Shown: positions 8,432 to 19,918 of the stretch, in pieces
Layout: each line of letters starts with the position of its first letter
Numbering within the stretch: position 1 is the first letter of the stretch
Assembly: GCF_902167145.1 (NCBI RefSeq)
Contig: NC_050096.1
Span: 268,730,622-268,794,621 of the forward strand
From: Zea mays
Taxonomy: Eukaryota; Streptophyta; Magnoliopsida; Poales; Poaceae
Direction of reading: 5' to 3'
Length of the DNA stretch: 64,000 nucleotides
Made by a program: the position numbers and the translations under genes
The notes under the pieces: generated by a model
Seen by the model: only the letters and a program-made list of their open reading frames with translations
Told to the model about the DNA's origin: nothing
The model's database searches: none

Positions 8432-11125
8432 TTAGTTCTTGACTTTAGGTACCCAAACTGTTTTGGGTCCTTTGGCATTAGAAACAAGAACTTTGGGTAC
8501 CCAAACACAAGTCTTGGAGCCCTTGTGTTTGCCCCCAACAAACTTGGCAACGACCTTGCCGGATTTGTTAGTCAAAACATATGATGCATCAAAAGTCTTA
8601 AATGAAATGCTATGTTCATTTGATGCATTGGGAGTTTTCTTTCTAGGCAACTTGGCACGGGTTGGTTGCCTAGAGCTAGATGTCTCACCCTTATACATAA
8701 AAGCATGATTAGGGCCAGAGTGAGACTTCCTAGAATGAATTTTCCTAATTTTGTCCTCGGGATAACCGGCAGGGTACAAAATGTAGCCCTCGTTATCCTG
8801 AGGCATGGGAGCCTTGCCCTTAACAAAGTTAGACAAGTTCTTAGGAGGGGCATTAAGTTTGACATTGTCTCCCCTTTGGAAGCCAATGCCATCCTTGATG
8901 CCAGGGCGTCTCCCATTATAAAGCATGCTACGAGCAAATTTAAATTTCTCATTTTCTAAGTTGTGCTCGGCAATTTTAGCATCTAGTTTAGCTATATGAT
9001 CATTTTGTTGCTTAATTAAAATCATGTGATCATGAATAGCATCAATATCAACATTTCTACACCTAGTACAAATAGTGACATGTTCAATGGTAGATGTAGA
9101 TGGTTTGCAAGAATTAAGTTCAACAATCTTAGCACGAAGTATATCATTCTTATCTCTAAGATCGGCAATTGTAACTTTGCAAACATCAAAATCTTTGGCC
9201 TTAGCAATCAAATTTTCATTCTCTAATCTAAGGCTAGCAAGAGAAATGTTCAATTCTTCAATCCTAGCAAGCAAATCATCATTATTATCTCTAGGATTGG
9301 GAATTGAAGCATTACAAATATGTGAATCAACCTTAGCATTTAAACTAGCATTTTCATTCCTAAGGTTGTCAATCATCTCACGGCAAGTGCTTAGCTCACT
9401 AGATAACTTTTCACATTTTTCAATTTCAAGAGCATAAGCCTTTTTAACCTTAACATATTTTTTGTTTTCTTTAATTAGACAATCCTCTTGGGAATCCAAA
9501 AGGTCATCCTTTTCATGAATAGCACTAACCAATTCATTCAATTTTTCCTTTTGAGCTATGTTAAGGTTGGCAAAAAGGGAACGCAAATTATCTTCCTCAT
9601 CACTAGCATTGTCATCACTAGAGGATTCATATTTAGTGGAGGATTTAGATTTAACCTTCTTTTTGCCGTCCTTTGCCATGAGGCACTTGTGGCCGACGTT
9701 GGGGAAGAGGAGTCCCTTGGTGACGGCGATGTTGGCGGCGTCCTCGTCGTCGGAGGAGTCGCTTGAGCTCTCGTCGGAGTCCCACTCGCGACAAACATGG
9801 GCATCGCCGCCCTTCTTCCTGTAGTACCTCTTCTTCTCCTTTCTTCTCCCCTTCTTGTCGTCGCCTCGGTCACTGTCACTTGATATAGGACATTTAGCAA
9901 TAAAATGACCGGGCTTACCACACTTGTAGCAAACCTTCTTGGAGCGGGACTTGTAATCCTTCCCCCTCCTTTGCTTGAGGATTTGGCGGAAGCTCTTGAT
10001 GACGAGCGCCATTTCCTCATTGTCGAGCTTGGAGGCGTCTATTGGTTGTCGACTTGGTGTAGACTCCTCCTTCTTCTCCTCCGTTGCCTTGAATGCAACG
10101 GGTTGAGCTTCGGATGTGGTGGCATCATCAAGCTCGTTGATCTTCCTCGAGCCTTCGATCATGCACTCAAAACTCACAAAATTCCCGATAACTTCCTCGG
10201 GGGTCATTTTGGTATATCTAGGATTACCACGGATCAATTGAACTTGAGTAGGGTTAAGGAAAATAAGTGATCTTAGAATAACCTTAACCACCTCGTGGTC
10301 ATCCCACTTTACGCTCCCGAGGTTGCGCGCTTGGTTCACCAAGGTCTTGAGCCGATTGTACATGTGTTGTGGCTCCTCCCCTTTGCGAAGCCGGAACCGA
10401 CCGAGCTCCCCCTCAATCGTTTCCCGCTTGGTGATCTTGGTGAGCTCATCACCTTCATGCGCGGTCTTGAGTAAATCCCAAATCTCCTTTGCATTCTTCA
10501 ACCCTTGAACTTTGTTATACTCCTCTCTACTTAAAGAGGCTAGGAGTATTGTTGTTGCTTGAGAGTTGAAGTGCTCGATTTGGGCCACCTCATCCTCATC
10601 ATAGTTTTCATCCCCTACCGACGGTACCTGTGCACCAAACTCAACAACATCCCATATACTTTTGTGGAGCGAGGTTAGATGAAATCGCATTAAATCGCTC
10701 CACCTAGCGTAATCTTCACCATCAAAAGTTGGTGGTTTGCCTAATGGGACGGAAAGTAAAGGTGTATGTTTGGCAATGCGAGGGTAGCGTAGGGGGATCT
10801 TACTATACTTCTTGCGCTCTTGGCGCTTAGAAGTGACGGAGGGCGCATCGGAGTCGGAGGTCGATGTTGATGAAGTGTCGGTCTCGTAGTAGACCACCTT
10901 CCTCATCCTCTTGTGCTTGTCGCCTTTCCGATGCGGCTTGTGGGAAGAAGATTTTTCCTTCTTCTCTTTGTGGTGAGAAGAAGATTTCTTCTCCTTCCCT
11001 TTGTTGGAGGAGCTCTTCTTCTTCTCCCTCCTTTTGGTGCGGGACTCTTCCGATGAAGTGCTCCCGTGGCTTGTAGTGGGCTTTTCGCCGGTCTCCATCT
11101 CCTTCTTGGCGTGATCTCCCGACAT
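8432..11125 (-). CDS. gag: Opie-type Copia Gag protein
   Basis: The frame is about 897 codons and is read from ATG at 11125. It has a Lys/Ser-rich N-terminus, a UBN2-type Gag region (..PRYTKMTPEEVIGNF..), a CCHC knuckle (CYKCGKPGHFIAKC) and a long Glu/Lys-rich coiled-coil C-terminal half. It is longer than the Ji Gag (792 aa) mostly through this coiled coil. The stop lies just upstream of the protease frame. The frame is intact although pol is deleted, so Gag could in principle still be expressed from the full 5' LTR. Confidence 0.9.
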   Translation of the reverse strand: MSGDHAKKEMETGEKPTTSHGSTSSEESRTKRREKKKSSSNKGKEKKSSSHHKEKKEKSSSHKPHRKGDKHKRMRKVVYYETDTSSTSTSDSDAPSVTSKRQERKKYSKIPLRYPRIAKHTPLLSVPLGKPPTFDGEDYARWSDLMRFHLTSLHKSIWDVVEFGAQVPSVGDENYDEDEVAQIEHFNSQATTILLASLSREEYNKVQGLKNAKEIWDLLKTAHEGDELTKITKRETIEGELGRFRLRKGEEPQHMYNRLKTLVNQARNLGSVKWDDHEVVKVILRSLIFLNPTQVQLIRGNPRYTKMTPEEVIGNFVSFECMIEGSRKINELDDATTSEAQPVAFKATEEKKEESTPSRQPIDASKLDNEEMALVIKSFRQILKQRRGKDYKSRSKKVCYKCGKPGHFIAKCPISSDSDRGDDKKGRRKEKKRYYRKKGGDAHVCREWDSDESSSDSSDDEDAANIAVTKGLLFPNVGHKCLMAKDGKKKVKSKSSTKYESSSDDNASDEEDNLRSLFANLNIAQKEKLNELVSAIHEKDDLLDSQEDCLIKENKKYVKVKKAYALEIEKCEKLSSELSTCREMIDNLRNENASLNAKVDSHICNASIPNPRDNNDDLLARIEELNISLASLRLENENLIAKAKDFDVCKVTIADLRDKNDILRAKIVELNSCKPSTSTIEHVTICTRCRNVDIDAIHDHMILIKQQNDHIAKLDAKIAEHNLENEKFKFARSMLYNGRRPGIKDGIGFQRGDNVKLNAPPKNLSNFVKGKAPMPQDNEGYILYPAGYPEDKIRKIHSRKSHSGPNHAFMYKGETSSSRQPTRAKLPRKKTPNASNEHSISFKTFDASYVLTNKSGKVVAKFVGGKHKGSKTCVWVPKVLVSNAKGPKTVWVPKVKN

Positions 11126-11158
11126 CACTTCGAGCGGTTAGGCTCTAATGAAGCACCG

Positions 11159-11172
11159 GGCTCTGATACCAA
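11159..11172 (-). other. Primer-binding site of Opie
   Basis: On the minus strand TGGTATCAGAGCC follows the 5' LTR end (..GACTATCA) after two bases. It matches the initiator tRNA-Met 3' end and sets the LTR boundary at 11174. Confidence 0.88.
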
Positions 11173-11173
11173 T

Positions 11174-12520
11174 TGATAGTCGCCTAGAGGGGGGTGAATA
11201 GGGCGAAACTGAAATTTACAAATATAAACACAACTACAAGCCGGGGTTAGCGTTAGTAATAAGAAACGAGTCCGCAAGAGAGGCCGCAAAACAAATCCCA
11301 AGCGAATAAGCAAGTGAGACACGGAGATTTGTTTTACCGAGGTTCGGTTCTTGCAAACCTACTCCCCGTTGAGGAGGCCACAAAGGCCGGGTCTCTTTCA
11401 ACCCTTCCCTCTCTCAAACGGTCCCTCGGACCGAGTGAGCTTCTCTTCTCAAATCAAAGCCGGGAACAAAACTTCCCCGCAAGGGCCACCACACAATTGG
11501 TGCCTCTTGCCTTGATTACAATGGAGTTTTGATCACAAGAACAAGTGAGAAAGAAAAGAAGCAATCCAAGCACAAGAGCTCAAATGAACACGGCAAATCA
11601 CTCTCACTAGTCGCTAGGGCTTTGTGTGGAATTGGAGAGGATTTGATCTCTTTGGTGTGTCTAGAATTGAATGCTAGAGCTCTTGTAATAGTTGGGAAGT
11701 GGAAAACTTGGATGCAATGAATGGTGGGGTGGTTGGGGTATTTATAGCCCCAACCACCAAATGTGGCCGTTGGGAACCTGTCTGTTCGATGGCGCACCGG
11801 ACAGTCCGGTGCACACCGGACAGTCCGGTGCCCCTGCCACGTCATCACTGCCGTTGGATTCCAGCCGTTGGAGCTTCTGACTTGTGGGCCCGCCTGGGTG
11901 TCCGGTGCACACCGGACATGTACTGTTTGATGTCCGGTGCACCGGTATGGGCGTGCCTGACGTCTGCGCGCGTTGCGCGCGCATTAAATGCACCGCAGGG
12001 AGCTGTTGGCGCCGCAGGGAGCCGTTGCTCCGCTGGCACACCGGACAGTCCGGTGCACACCGGACAGTCCGGTGCACACCGGACAGTCCGGTGCACACCG
12101 GACAGTCCGGTGAATTTTAGCGGAGCGGCTGCCGCGCGAACCCGAGGCTGACGAGTTCCGGAGACCGCGCTTCCTTGGAGCACCGGACATGTCCGGTGCA
12201 CACCGGACAGTCCGGTGAATTATAGCGCGCCGGCTTCCGAGAATTCCCGAGGGCGAAGAGTTTGAGTTGGTGTCCTCTGGGCGCACCGGACACTGTCCGG
12301 TGCACACCGGACAGTCCGGTGCCTCCAGCCAGAGGTGCCCTCGGTTGCCTCATTGCTCCTTTGTTGAATCCAACACTTGGTCTTTTTATTGACTGAATGT
12401 GAACCTTTTACACCTGTATAATCTACACACTTTGGCAAACTAGTTAGTCCAATTATTTGTGTTGGGCAATTCAACCACCAAAATTATTTAGGAACTAGGT
12501 GTAAGCCTAATTCCCTTTCA
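11174..12520 (-). repeat. 5' LTR of the Opie element
   Basis: This is a complete 1347-bp LTR, TG..CA on the minus strand. It holds many CACCGGACWGTCCGGTG palindromes (about 11793-12323), including four tandem copies of a 19-bp unit near 12037-12113. The TATA box on the minus strand is near 11740-11746. The polypurine-proximal start reads TGAAAGGGAATTAGG. Confidence 0.92.
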
Positions 12521-12525
12521 CCCCC

Positions 12526-14287
12526 AACTCAAGACGATGAACAGGTTCATCAACAGGAGGCGTGTGATCAAGGAGGAGCACAAGATGATCATGTGATGGA
12601 AGAAGAAGCGCAACCGGCACCTCCAACCCAAGTTCGAGCGGTGATTCAAAGGGATCATCCCGTCGACCAAATTTTGGGTGACATTAGCAAGGGAGTAACT
12701 ACTCGATCTCGATTAGTAAATTTTTGTGAGCATTACTCTTTTGTCTCTTCTATTGAGCCTTTCAGGGTAGAACAAGCCTTGCTAGATCCGGATTGGGTAT
12801 TGGCCATGCAGGAGGAACTCAACAACTTCAAGCGCAATGAAGTTTGTACACTGGTGCCTCGTCCGAAGCAAAATGTTGTAGGAACCAAGTGGGTGTTCCG
12901 CAACAAACAGGACGAGCACGGGGTGGTGACGAGGAACAAGGCTCGACTTGTGGCAAAAGGTTATGCCCAAGTCGCAGGTTTGGACTTTGAGGAAACGTTT
13001 GCTCCTGTGGCTAGGCTAGAATCAATTCGTATCTTGCTAGCATATGCCGCTCACCATTCTTTCAGGTTGTACCAAATGGACGTGAAGAGCGCTTTCCTCA
13101 ATGGGCCGATTAAGGAGGAGGTGTACGTGGAGCAACCCCCTGGCTTCGAGGATGAACGGTACCCCGACCACGTGTGTAAGCTCTCTAAGGCGCTCTATGG
13201 ACTTAAGCAAGCCCCAAGAGCATGGTATGAATGCCTTAGAGATTTCTTAATTGCTAATGCTTTCAAGGTTGGGAAAGCCGATCCAACTCTTTTCACAAAG
13301 ACATGTGATGGTGATTTGTTTGTGTGCCAAATTTATGTCGATGACATAATATTTGGTTCTACTAACCAAAAGTCTTGTGAAGAGTTTAGCAGGGTGATGA
13401 CGCAGAAATTCGAGATGTCGATGATGGGCGAGTTGAACTACTTCCTTGGGTTCCAAGTGAAGCAACTCAAGGACGGCACCTTCATCTCCCAAACGAAGTA
13501 CACGCAAGATCTGCTAAAGCGGTTTGGGATGAAGGACGCCAAGCCCGCAAAGACTCTGATGGGAACCGACGGACACACCGACCTCAACAAAGGAGGTAAG
13601 TCCGTTGATCAAAAAGCATACCGGTCAATGATAGGGTCTTTACTTTATTTATGTGCTAGTAGACCGGATATTATGCTTAGCGTATGCATGTGTGCTAGAT
13701 TTCAATCCGATCCTAAGGAGTGTCACTTAGTGGCGGTGAAGCGAATTCTAAGATATTTGGTTGCTACGCCTTGCTTCGGGCTCTGGTATCCAAAAGGGTC
13801 TACCTTTGACTTGGTTGGATACTCAGATTCCGACTATGCTGGATGTAAGGTCGATAGGAAGAGTACATCAGGGACGTGCCAATTCTTAGGAAGGTCCCTA
13901 GTGTCGTGGAACTCTAAGAAACAAACCTCTGTTGCCCTATCCACCGCTGAGGCCGAGTATGTTGCCGCAGGACAGTGTTGCGCGCAACTACTTTGGATGA
14001 GGCAAACCCTCCGGGACTTTGGCTACAATCTGAGCAAAGTCCCACTCCTATGTGACAATGAGAGTGCTATCCGCATGGCGGAAAATCCTGTTGAACACAG
14101 CCGCACAAAGCACATAGACATCCGGCATCACTTTTTGAGAGACCACCAGCAAAAGGGAGATATCGAAGTGTTTCATGTTAGCACCGAGAACCAGCTAGCC
14201 GATATCTTTACCAAGCCTCTAGATGAGAAGACCTTTTGCAGGTTGCGTAGTGAGCTAAATGTCTTAGATTCGCGGAACCTGGATTGA
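12526..14287 (+). CDS. pol: Ji-type Copia Pol, C-terminal part (reverse transcriptase, RNase H)
   Basis: This continues the Ji Pol frame after the Opie insertion; an internal ATG is at 12593. Reverse transcriptase motifs include [23 protein letters not shown] and [10 protein letters not shown]. RNase H follows with [26 protein letters not shown] and [10 protein letters not shown], and the protein ends soon after IFTKPLDE. All catalytic acidic residues are present and there are no internal stops. The piece is cut off from its protease and integrase by 7.5 kb of antisense DNA, so it is not expected to be made as part of Pol. Confidence 0.9.
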
Positions 14288-15056
14288 TTTGTAGCATACA
14301 TGTGTTTATGCCTTTAATCATATTCCTTATGCATTTTGTTGCTTAATAATGGTGCTCAAGTTGTACAAACACTCCCTGGACCTCACAAGTCCGTTGCAAA
14401 GTGATGCACATGTTTAGGGGGAGATGTGTTACAACTTGACCCTCTGAGACTAACCCTGTGCTTGAGTTTGATGCTTTAGTCTCAAAGAAGAATTGAAAGG
14501 GAAAAGGTGGACTTGGACCATGCAAGAATTCCACTGCACTCCGATGAAAAGAGTAACCTTTCCAAGTTCATCTTTATACTCTTATTGCCTATTTGCTCTT
14601 AGTTGAAGATTTTGGTGAGGCAATGGGGTTAAAGGGCCAAGATTGATCCCGTTTTGGTGCTTGATGCCAAAGGGGGAGAAAATAAAGGCCAAAGCGATAA
14701 ATGGATCAGCTACCACTTGAGAGATTTTGAAAACAGTAGAATAGAGCTTTTGGTTTGTCAAAACTCTTTTGTTGTCTCTCTTGTCAAAAGTTGGCTTCTT
14801 GTGGGGAGAAGTGTTGATTATAAAAAAAGGGAAGTTTTTGAAATCTTGAATCAATTTCTCTTGGAATGACTCTCTTTATGTCTTAACATGTGTGTTTGAC
14901 TTAGAGATAGAAATTTGAGTTGGATTTGCAAAAACAAACCAAGTGGTGGCAAAGGATGATCCATATATGCCAAATTGAATCAAAACAATTTTGAGTTCTT
15001 ATTTGGTTTGATTTTGTACTTGTTCTACTTGCTTTATGTTGTGTTGGCATAAATCA
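14288..15056 (+). other. Ji internal 3' non-coding region
   Basis: About 770 bp lie between the Pol stop and the polypurine tract. Only short open frames are seen. It is the untranslated 3' part of the internal domain, and no other feature was recognised. Confidence 0.7.
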
Positions 15057-15072
15057 CCAAAAAGGGGGAGAT
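15057..15072 (+). other. Polypurine tract of Ji
   Basis: AAAAAGGGGGAGA lies immediately before the TGAAAGGG start of the 3' LTR. It is the plus-strand primer site for reverse transcription. Confidence 0.85.
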
Positions 15073-16337
15073 TGAAAGGGAAATGTGCCTTTAGGCCATT
15101 TCTAAGTGTTTTGGTGATTTAGTGTCCAACACAAGTGCCTAAGTGTAAAAAGGTGGACAAAGTACAAATCAAGAATTAAGGTATGTTTCTCAGACTTAGT
15201 ACATTGTTTTATGGACTAATGTATTGTGTCTAAGTGCTGGAAACAGGAAAAATCCAATTGGAAATGTCTTGGCTCGAGCAGCCAAGAATCTGCTGAGTCT
15301 GGGAGCACCGGACTGTCCGGTGAGTCACCGGACTGTCCGGTGGTGCACCAGACAGTGTCCGGTGCGCCAGGCTGACTCGGCGTGAACTCGGCGCTCTCGG
15401 GAATTCGCCGACGGCGTACGACTATAATTCACCGGACTGTCCGGTGTGCACCGGACTGTCCGGTGAGCCAACGGTCGGCCGGGCCAACGGTCGGCCGCGG
15501 AATCTGCGCGCGACACGTGGCCGGGCCAACGGTCGGAAGGGGGCACCGGACTGTCCGGTGTGCACCGGACTGTCCGGTGCGCCAACGGCTCCCAGATCTG
15601 CAACGGTCGGCCGCGCCGTTTAAGGAAAGAAATCGGGCACCGGACAGTGTCCGGTGTGCACCGGACTGTCCGGTGCGCCCGATGACAGAAGGCAAGATCA
15701 GCCTTCCAGAATTGCTCTCAACGGCTCCTAGCTGCCTTGGGGCTATAAAAGGGACCCCTAGGCGCATGGAGGAGTACACCAAGCAACCTTAGAGCATTCT
15801 TGATCATCCACACTCAGTCTTTGCGCATCCGTTTGTCATTCTCAGTGATTCGAGCTCCGTTCTAGTGAGAACTTTGAGATAGTCTTTTGAGCTCGATTCT
15901 TGGCCGTGTGTGTGCGCATTTTGCTGTGGATTTGTGTGTGTTGCTTTCCTCCCTTACTCCGTGCTTCTTTGTGAACTTTAAGTGTAAGGGCGAGAGACTC
16001 CAATTTGTGGAGATTCCTCGCAAGTGGGATAAAGATAAGCAAAGCAAAACACTGTGGTATTCAAGTGGGTCTTTGGACCGCTTGAGAGGGGTTGATTGCA
16101 ACCCTCGTCCGTTGGGACGCCACAACGTGGAGTAGGCAAGCGTTGGTCTTGGCCGAACCACGGGATAACCACCGTGTCATCTCTGTGATTGATCTTCGTT
16201 GGTTATTGTATTTTGTTGAGGATTCCTATCTAGCCACTTGGCAACTATTGTGCTAACGATTAACCAAGTTTTGTGGCTTAAGTTTTCAAGTTTCACAGGA
16301 TCACCTATTCACCCCCCCCCCCCTCTAGGTGCTCTCA
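15073..16337 (+). repeat. 3' LTR of the Ji-type element
   Basis: This is a full 1265-bp LTR beginning TGAAAGGGAAATGTGCC and ending GGTGCTCTCA. The TATA box is at 15744-15749. The C-run before the end has about 13 C, versus 7 in the 5' LTR. The matching left target duplication is outside the window, so the duplication (possibly CAAGC at 16338-16342) could not be tested. Confidence 0.93.
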
Positions 16338-17837
16338 CAAGCGAGCGCCTGTCTCGTCCTCGTCCCCGCGCGGCCAACCCTCTCTAAGAGGGCCCTGGTC
16401 CTTCCTTTTATAGGCGTAAGGAGAGGATCCAGGTGTACAATGGGGGGGTGTAGCAGAGTGCTACGTGTCTAGCGGAGGAGAGCTAGCGCCCTAAGTACAC
16501 GCCATCGTGGCGGCCGGAGAGATTTTGGCGCCCGGTTTGTGTGATGTCGTGGCCGTCGGAGGAGCGCTGGAGCCTGGCGGAGGGACAGCTGTCGGGGCTG
16601 TCGAGTCCTTGCTGACGTCCTCTTGCTTCCGTAAGGGGGCCGAGAGCCGCCATCGTCAGGGAGCGTGCGGGGCGCCATCATTGCCTATCTAGCGGAGCGA
16701 GCCAGATGGGACGCCGGTCTTGTTCCCTGTAGCCTGAGTCAGCTTGGAGTAGGGTAATGATGGCGCCTCCCGTTGACGTGGTCGGCTCGCGCCCTAGGTT
16801 GGGCGATGTGGAGGCTCCTCCGAGGTCGAGGTCGAGTCCGTCTTCCGTGGCCGAGGTCGAGTCCGAGCCCCTAGGTCGGGCGAGGCGGAGGCCGTTGGCT
16901 GAGGCCAGGGCGGAGTTCGAGTCCTGGGGTCGGGCGAAGCGGAGTCCGTCGTCTTCTGGGGCTGAGCCCAAGTCCGAGCCCTGCGTCGGGCGGAGCGGAA
17001 TTCGTCGTCTTCTGGGGCTGAGCCCAAGTCCGAGCCCTGGGTCGGGCGGAACGGAGTTCGCCGTCTTCCGGGGCTTAGCCCAAGTCCGAGCCCTGGGTCG
17101 AGCGGAGCGGAGTTCGTCGTCTTCTGGGGCTGAGCCCAAGTCCGAGCCCTGGGTCAGGCGGAATGGAGTTCGCCGTCTTCCGGGGCTTAGCCCAAGTCCG
17201 AGCCCTGGGTCGGGCGGAGCGGAGTTCGCCGTCTTCCGAGGCTTAGCCCGAGTCCGAGCCCTGGGTCGGGCGGAGCGGAGTTCGCCGTCTTCCGGGGCTT
17301 AGCCCGAGTCCGAGCCCTGGGTCGGGCGGAGCGGAGCTTCCTATGGTGCCTGCGGCCGGGCCTGACTGCCTGTCAGCCTCACTCTGTCAAGTGGCACCGC
17401 AGTCGGAGCGGCGCAGGCGGCGCTGTCTTTCTGTCAGACCGGTCAGTGGAGCGGCGAAGTGACGGCGGTCACTTCGACTCTGTTGGCTGAGGGGCGCGCG
17501 TCAGGATAAAGGTGTCAGGCCACCTTTGCATTAAATGCTCCTGCGATTTGGTCGGTCGGTGCGGCGATTTGGTCAAGGTTGCTTCTTGACGAAGACAAGG
17601 CCTCGGGCGAGCCGGAAATATGTTTGCCGCTGGAGGGGGGCCTCGGGCGAGGCGGAGGTCCTCCGGGGTCGGCTGCCCTTGTCCGAGGCTAGGCTCGGGC
17701 GAGGCGTGATCGAGTCCCTCGAATGGACTGATCCCTGACTTAATCGCACCTATTAGGCCTTTACAGCTTTATGCTGATGGGGGTTACCAGCTGAGAATTA
17801 GAAGCCTTGAGGGTACCCTTAATTATGGTCCCCGACA
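16338..17837 (-). mobile_element. Partial Gypsy-type LTR (Huck-like), interrupted by Ji
   Basis: On the minus strand this begins TGTCGGGGACCATAATTA at 17837, a common start of maize Gypsy LTRs with the self-complementary TGTCGGGGACC end. A TATA box (CTATAAAAGG, minus strand) is near 16406-16413. The rest of the LTR lies left of Ji, outside the window. The family name is from memory and moderate. Open frames inside follow the tandem repeat and are not genes. Confidence 0.7.
16936..17335. repeat. 56-bp tandem repeat array in the Gypsy LTR
   Basis: The phrase GAGCCCTGGGTCGGGCGGAG recurs with starts at 16976, 17032, 17088, 17144, 17200, 17256 and 17312, exactly 56 bp apart, with a few substitutions per unit. 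Because 56 is not a multiple of 3, the open frame over it (16757-17302) cycles through all frames and is an artefact of GC richness. Confidence 0.92.
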
Positions 17838-17854
17838 GGTTTTATACCCACTAA

Positions 17855-18129
17855 GGTCTAGTTTAAATACACTAAAGCTAACAGTTAACTACCAAAATTA
17901 CTTGTAGACATTCAACAACCCGGCTAATAGTTTAGCTTAGCTGATTTTATAGCTGAAGACATCCAAACACTTCAAGCTAATACTCCAGCTAATTATTAGC
18001 TGAATCTTCACCTACCCATTAGTTCATTGGCTAGTTGAATTCAATTAAAATTAGCTAATAGTTAACGAGCTAATTTTATAGGAATTTTTTAGTCAGCTAA
18101 TTATTAGCTCTAGTGTATTGAACATGGCC
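17855..18129. mobile_element. Tourist-like (PIF/Harbinger) MITE
   Basis: The 275-bp AT-rich element has inverted ends: GGTCTAGTTTAAATACACTA on the left, and GGCCATGTTCAATACACTA as the complement of the right end. It is flanked by TAA (17852-17854 and 18130-18132). It is rich in AGCTAATTA motifs that can fold back, and has no coding capacity. Confidence 0.75.
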
Positions 18130-19918
18130 TAACTCTAAAACTTTAAAACCGAGCTCTCATACAGTCAGGTCATAAAAGTTAAAATACTTTCCTCACACCA
18201 TATATTGATCGGTATTGATAACGATAACACCCACCACACATTGATTAGAAGTAAGGATAAGGTCATTCTTAATGGAAGTTTCACGAGAGATTTTATGACA
18301 TTAATTAGTATGTCATATATAATTTTTTATATTTATTATAAAATAGGTAAAACTAGTTTTATCATCATAAAACTATATCAACCTATTTATAAGATATTGA
18401 AAAGTGTGTGAAACCACCATTAAGAACAATTTATTTTATCTCTATCTATTTTATCTATTGTTATTGGTTATGTTAGCCTATAAAAAATTTTGTCATGAAA
18501 CTCTTTATGTATCGAGAGAGCATATTTTAATTTTTAATTTTAGCTTAATCTTATTGATGTAAGAATATTGAAAATGATGTCACAAAACTACCACTGATCT
18601 AACACATGCAATTGCTATGTATTCGAAGGAACCATGTACACGCAACCTGCCTTTTTAGCTTGGATGTGCAACATATATAGGCACTCGCACAGGTGGTCCA
18701 CTATGGCCTTTACACAGTAGATGATAAGAAAGACAAGGAAAGGGATATCCATAATAATTTCTATTTAGTTCATACTCACCAAGTCTAAAGCTCAGCTCTT
18801 ATGATAAGCTGAAAGGAAAAAATATCTATATAATAAATATAATTCATATCCACAAACTCTAAAGCTAAGGTCACATATAACGACATCATCAAAGTTAAAA
18901 TATTTTTCCTCCGCCACACATTAATCCACGAACTCTAAAGATGAGCTCTCATACAACCACGTAGGACAGATCCTGGATAAAATGAGAGTGAAGGCATACT
19001 ACAACGTTGAGCACCAAATGTTAGAGCAGGGATATCTAATTTAGGTTGAGTCATGATGAAAATCTGAGATCTACTACTTGCAACATAGAAATGAGCTCGG
19101 ACCTAAGAGTCTGTTTGGTTTCCTGACTAAGACGGCACAACTTATTAAACTTTTCTGTTTAAGATTAGTTCTTCAATACGAGCAACTAAGCTTAAACATA
19201 TTATGGCATCTTACGTAGAAAATCAAATAGACCCTAAAATCCTCACTCAGGCCTATGTAGGTTCACCATGACCATGTGATCACAATAAAATACTTTTCTC
19301 CCTCACCACACACTCACCACACACTGATCAGAAGTAACGATAACACCTACAATCGTCGTGTATCCGAAGGGACTATGCATGTGTTGCTTTACTTTTTATC
19401 TTCTATTATGGTGATCTCCCACCACACACTGGTTGGCACTGACGGCGGTGACCACACATCGATCAGAAGTAACGATAACACCTACAATTACCAGGTATCC
19501 GAAGGGACCATGCATATGTTGCTTTACTTTTTTAATCCTCTGTTATTCACCGTGTACAAACACATTTGGAGGTGGTCCACTACGACCTTCACGTAGTAGA
19601 TGATAAGAAAGGCAAGAAAAGAGATGTCTAAAATCTCTCTTTATATTACTTTCGTTTTCGAATATTTATCGTCCGCTAATTTATTTTTAAACTAAACCAC
19701 GATAAATAAAAAAAAGAAAAGAACGGAGGGGTAGTTCGTAAACATCAACTCTAAATTTGAGCTTTCATACAAGCAGATAAAATATTTTTGTCCCACCATA
19801 TATTGGTTGGCAGTAACGTCGTCAATATAATGGCCAGGGCCACCACCACACATTGATCAGAAATAATATATAGTAACACCTACAATTGTCGAGTATTTGA
19901 ACGGACCATGCATGTGTG
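18130..19918. repeat. Diverged repeat array around the Gypsy insertion
   Basis: Several degenerate copies of a motif set recur: CACCACACATTGATC, AGTAACGATAACACCTACAAT, GGTATCCGAAGGGACCATGCA and a GTGGTCCACTACGACCTTCA block followed by TAGATGATAAGAAAG. Copies of the last block start near 18690 and 19571, and a third lies beyond the Gypsy element near 30640. Spacing is irregular (about 400-880 bp). No coding frame of note. Confidence 0.55.
19914..19918. repeat. Target-site duplication of the Gypsy element, left copy (GTGTG)
   Basis: GTGTG at 19914-19918 and 30587-30591 flank the two LTR ends exactly. Confidence 0.88.

Larger units (their letters stand above)
5004..12520 (-). mobile_element. 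Opie-type Copia retrotransposon nested in Ji, internally deleted
   Basis: A minus-strand element lies between CCCCC duplications. Its outer 5' end (12520) reads TGAAAGGGAATTAGGCTT on the minus strand, the typical Opie LTR start. Order on the minus strand: 5' LTR 11174-12520, tRNA-Met primer site, gag, pol to mid reverse transcriptase, then directly a truncated 3' LTR (5004-6042). The rest of reverse transcriptase, RNase H, the polypurine tract and the first part of the 3' LTR are missing. The element cannot move on its own. Confidence 0.92.

Noticed and set aside
11793..12323. Regularly repeated palindromes resembling a CRISPR array
   Set aside because: Spacers are themselves repeats of irregular length, the context is an Opie LTR, and the DNA is plant nuclear.
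16757..17302. 181-codon open frame on the + strand rich in SPSSSGAEPKSEP-like repeats
   Set aside because: It follows the 56-bp tandem repeat of a Gypsy LTR. The unit length shifts frame every copy, and both strands are open because of GC richness.
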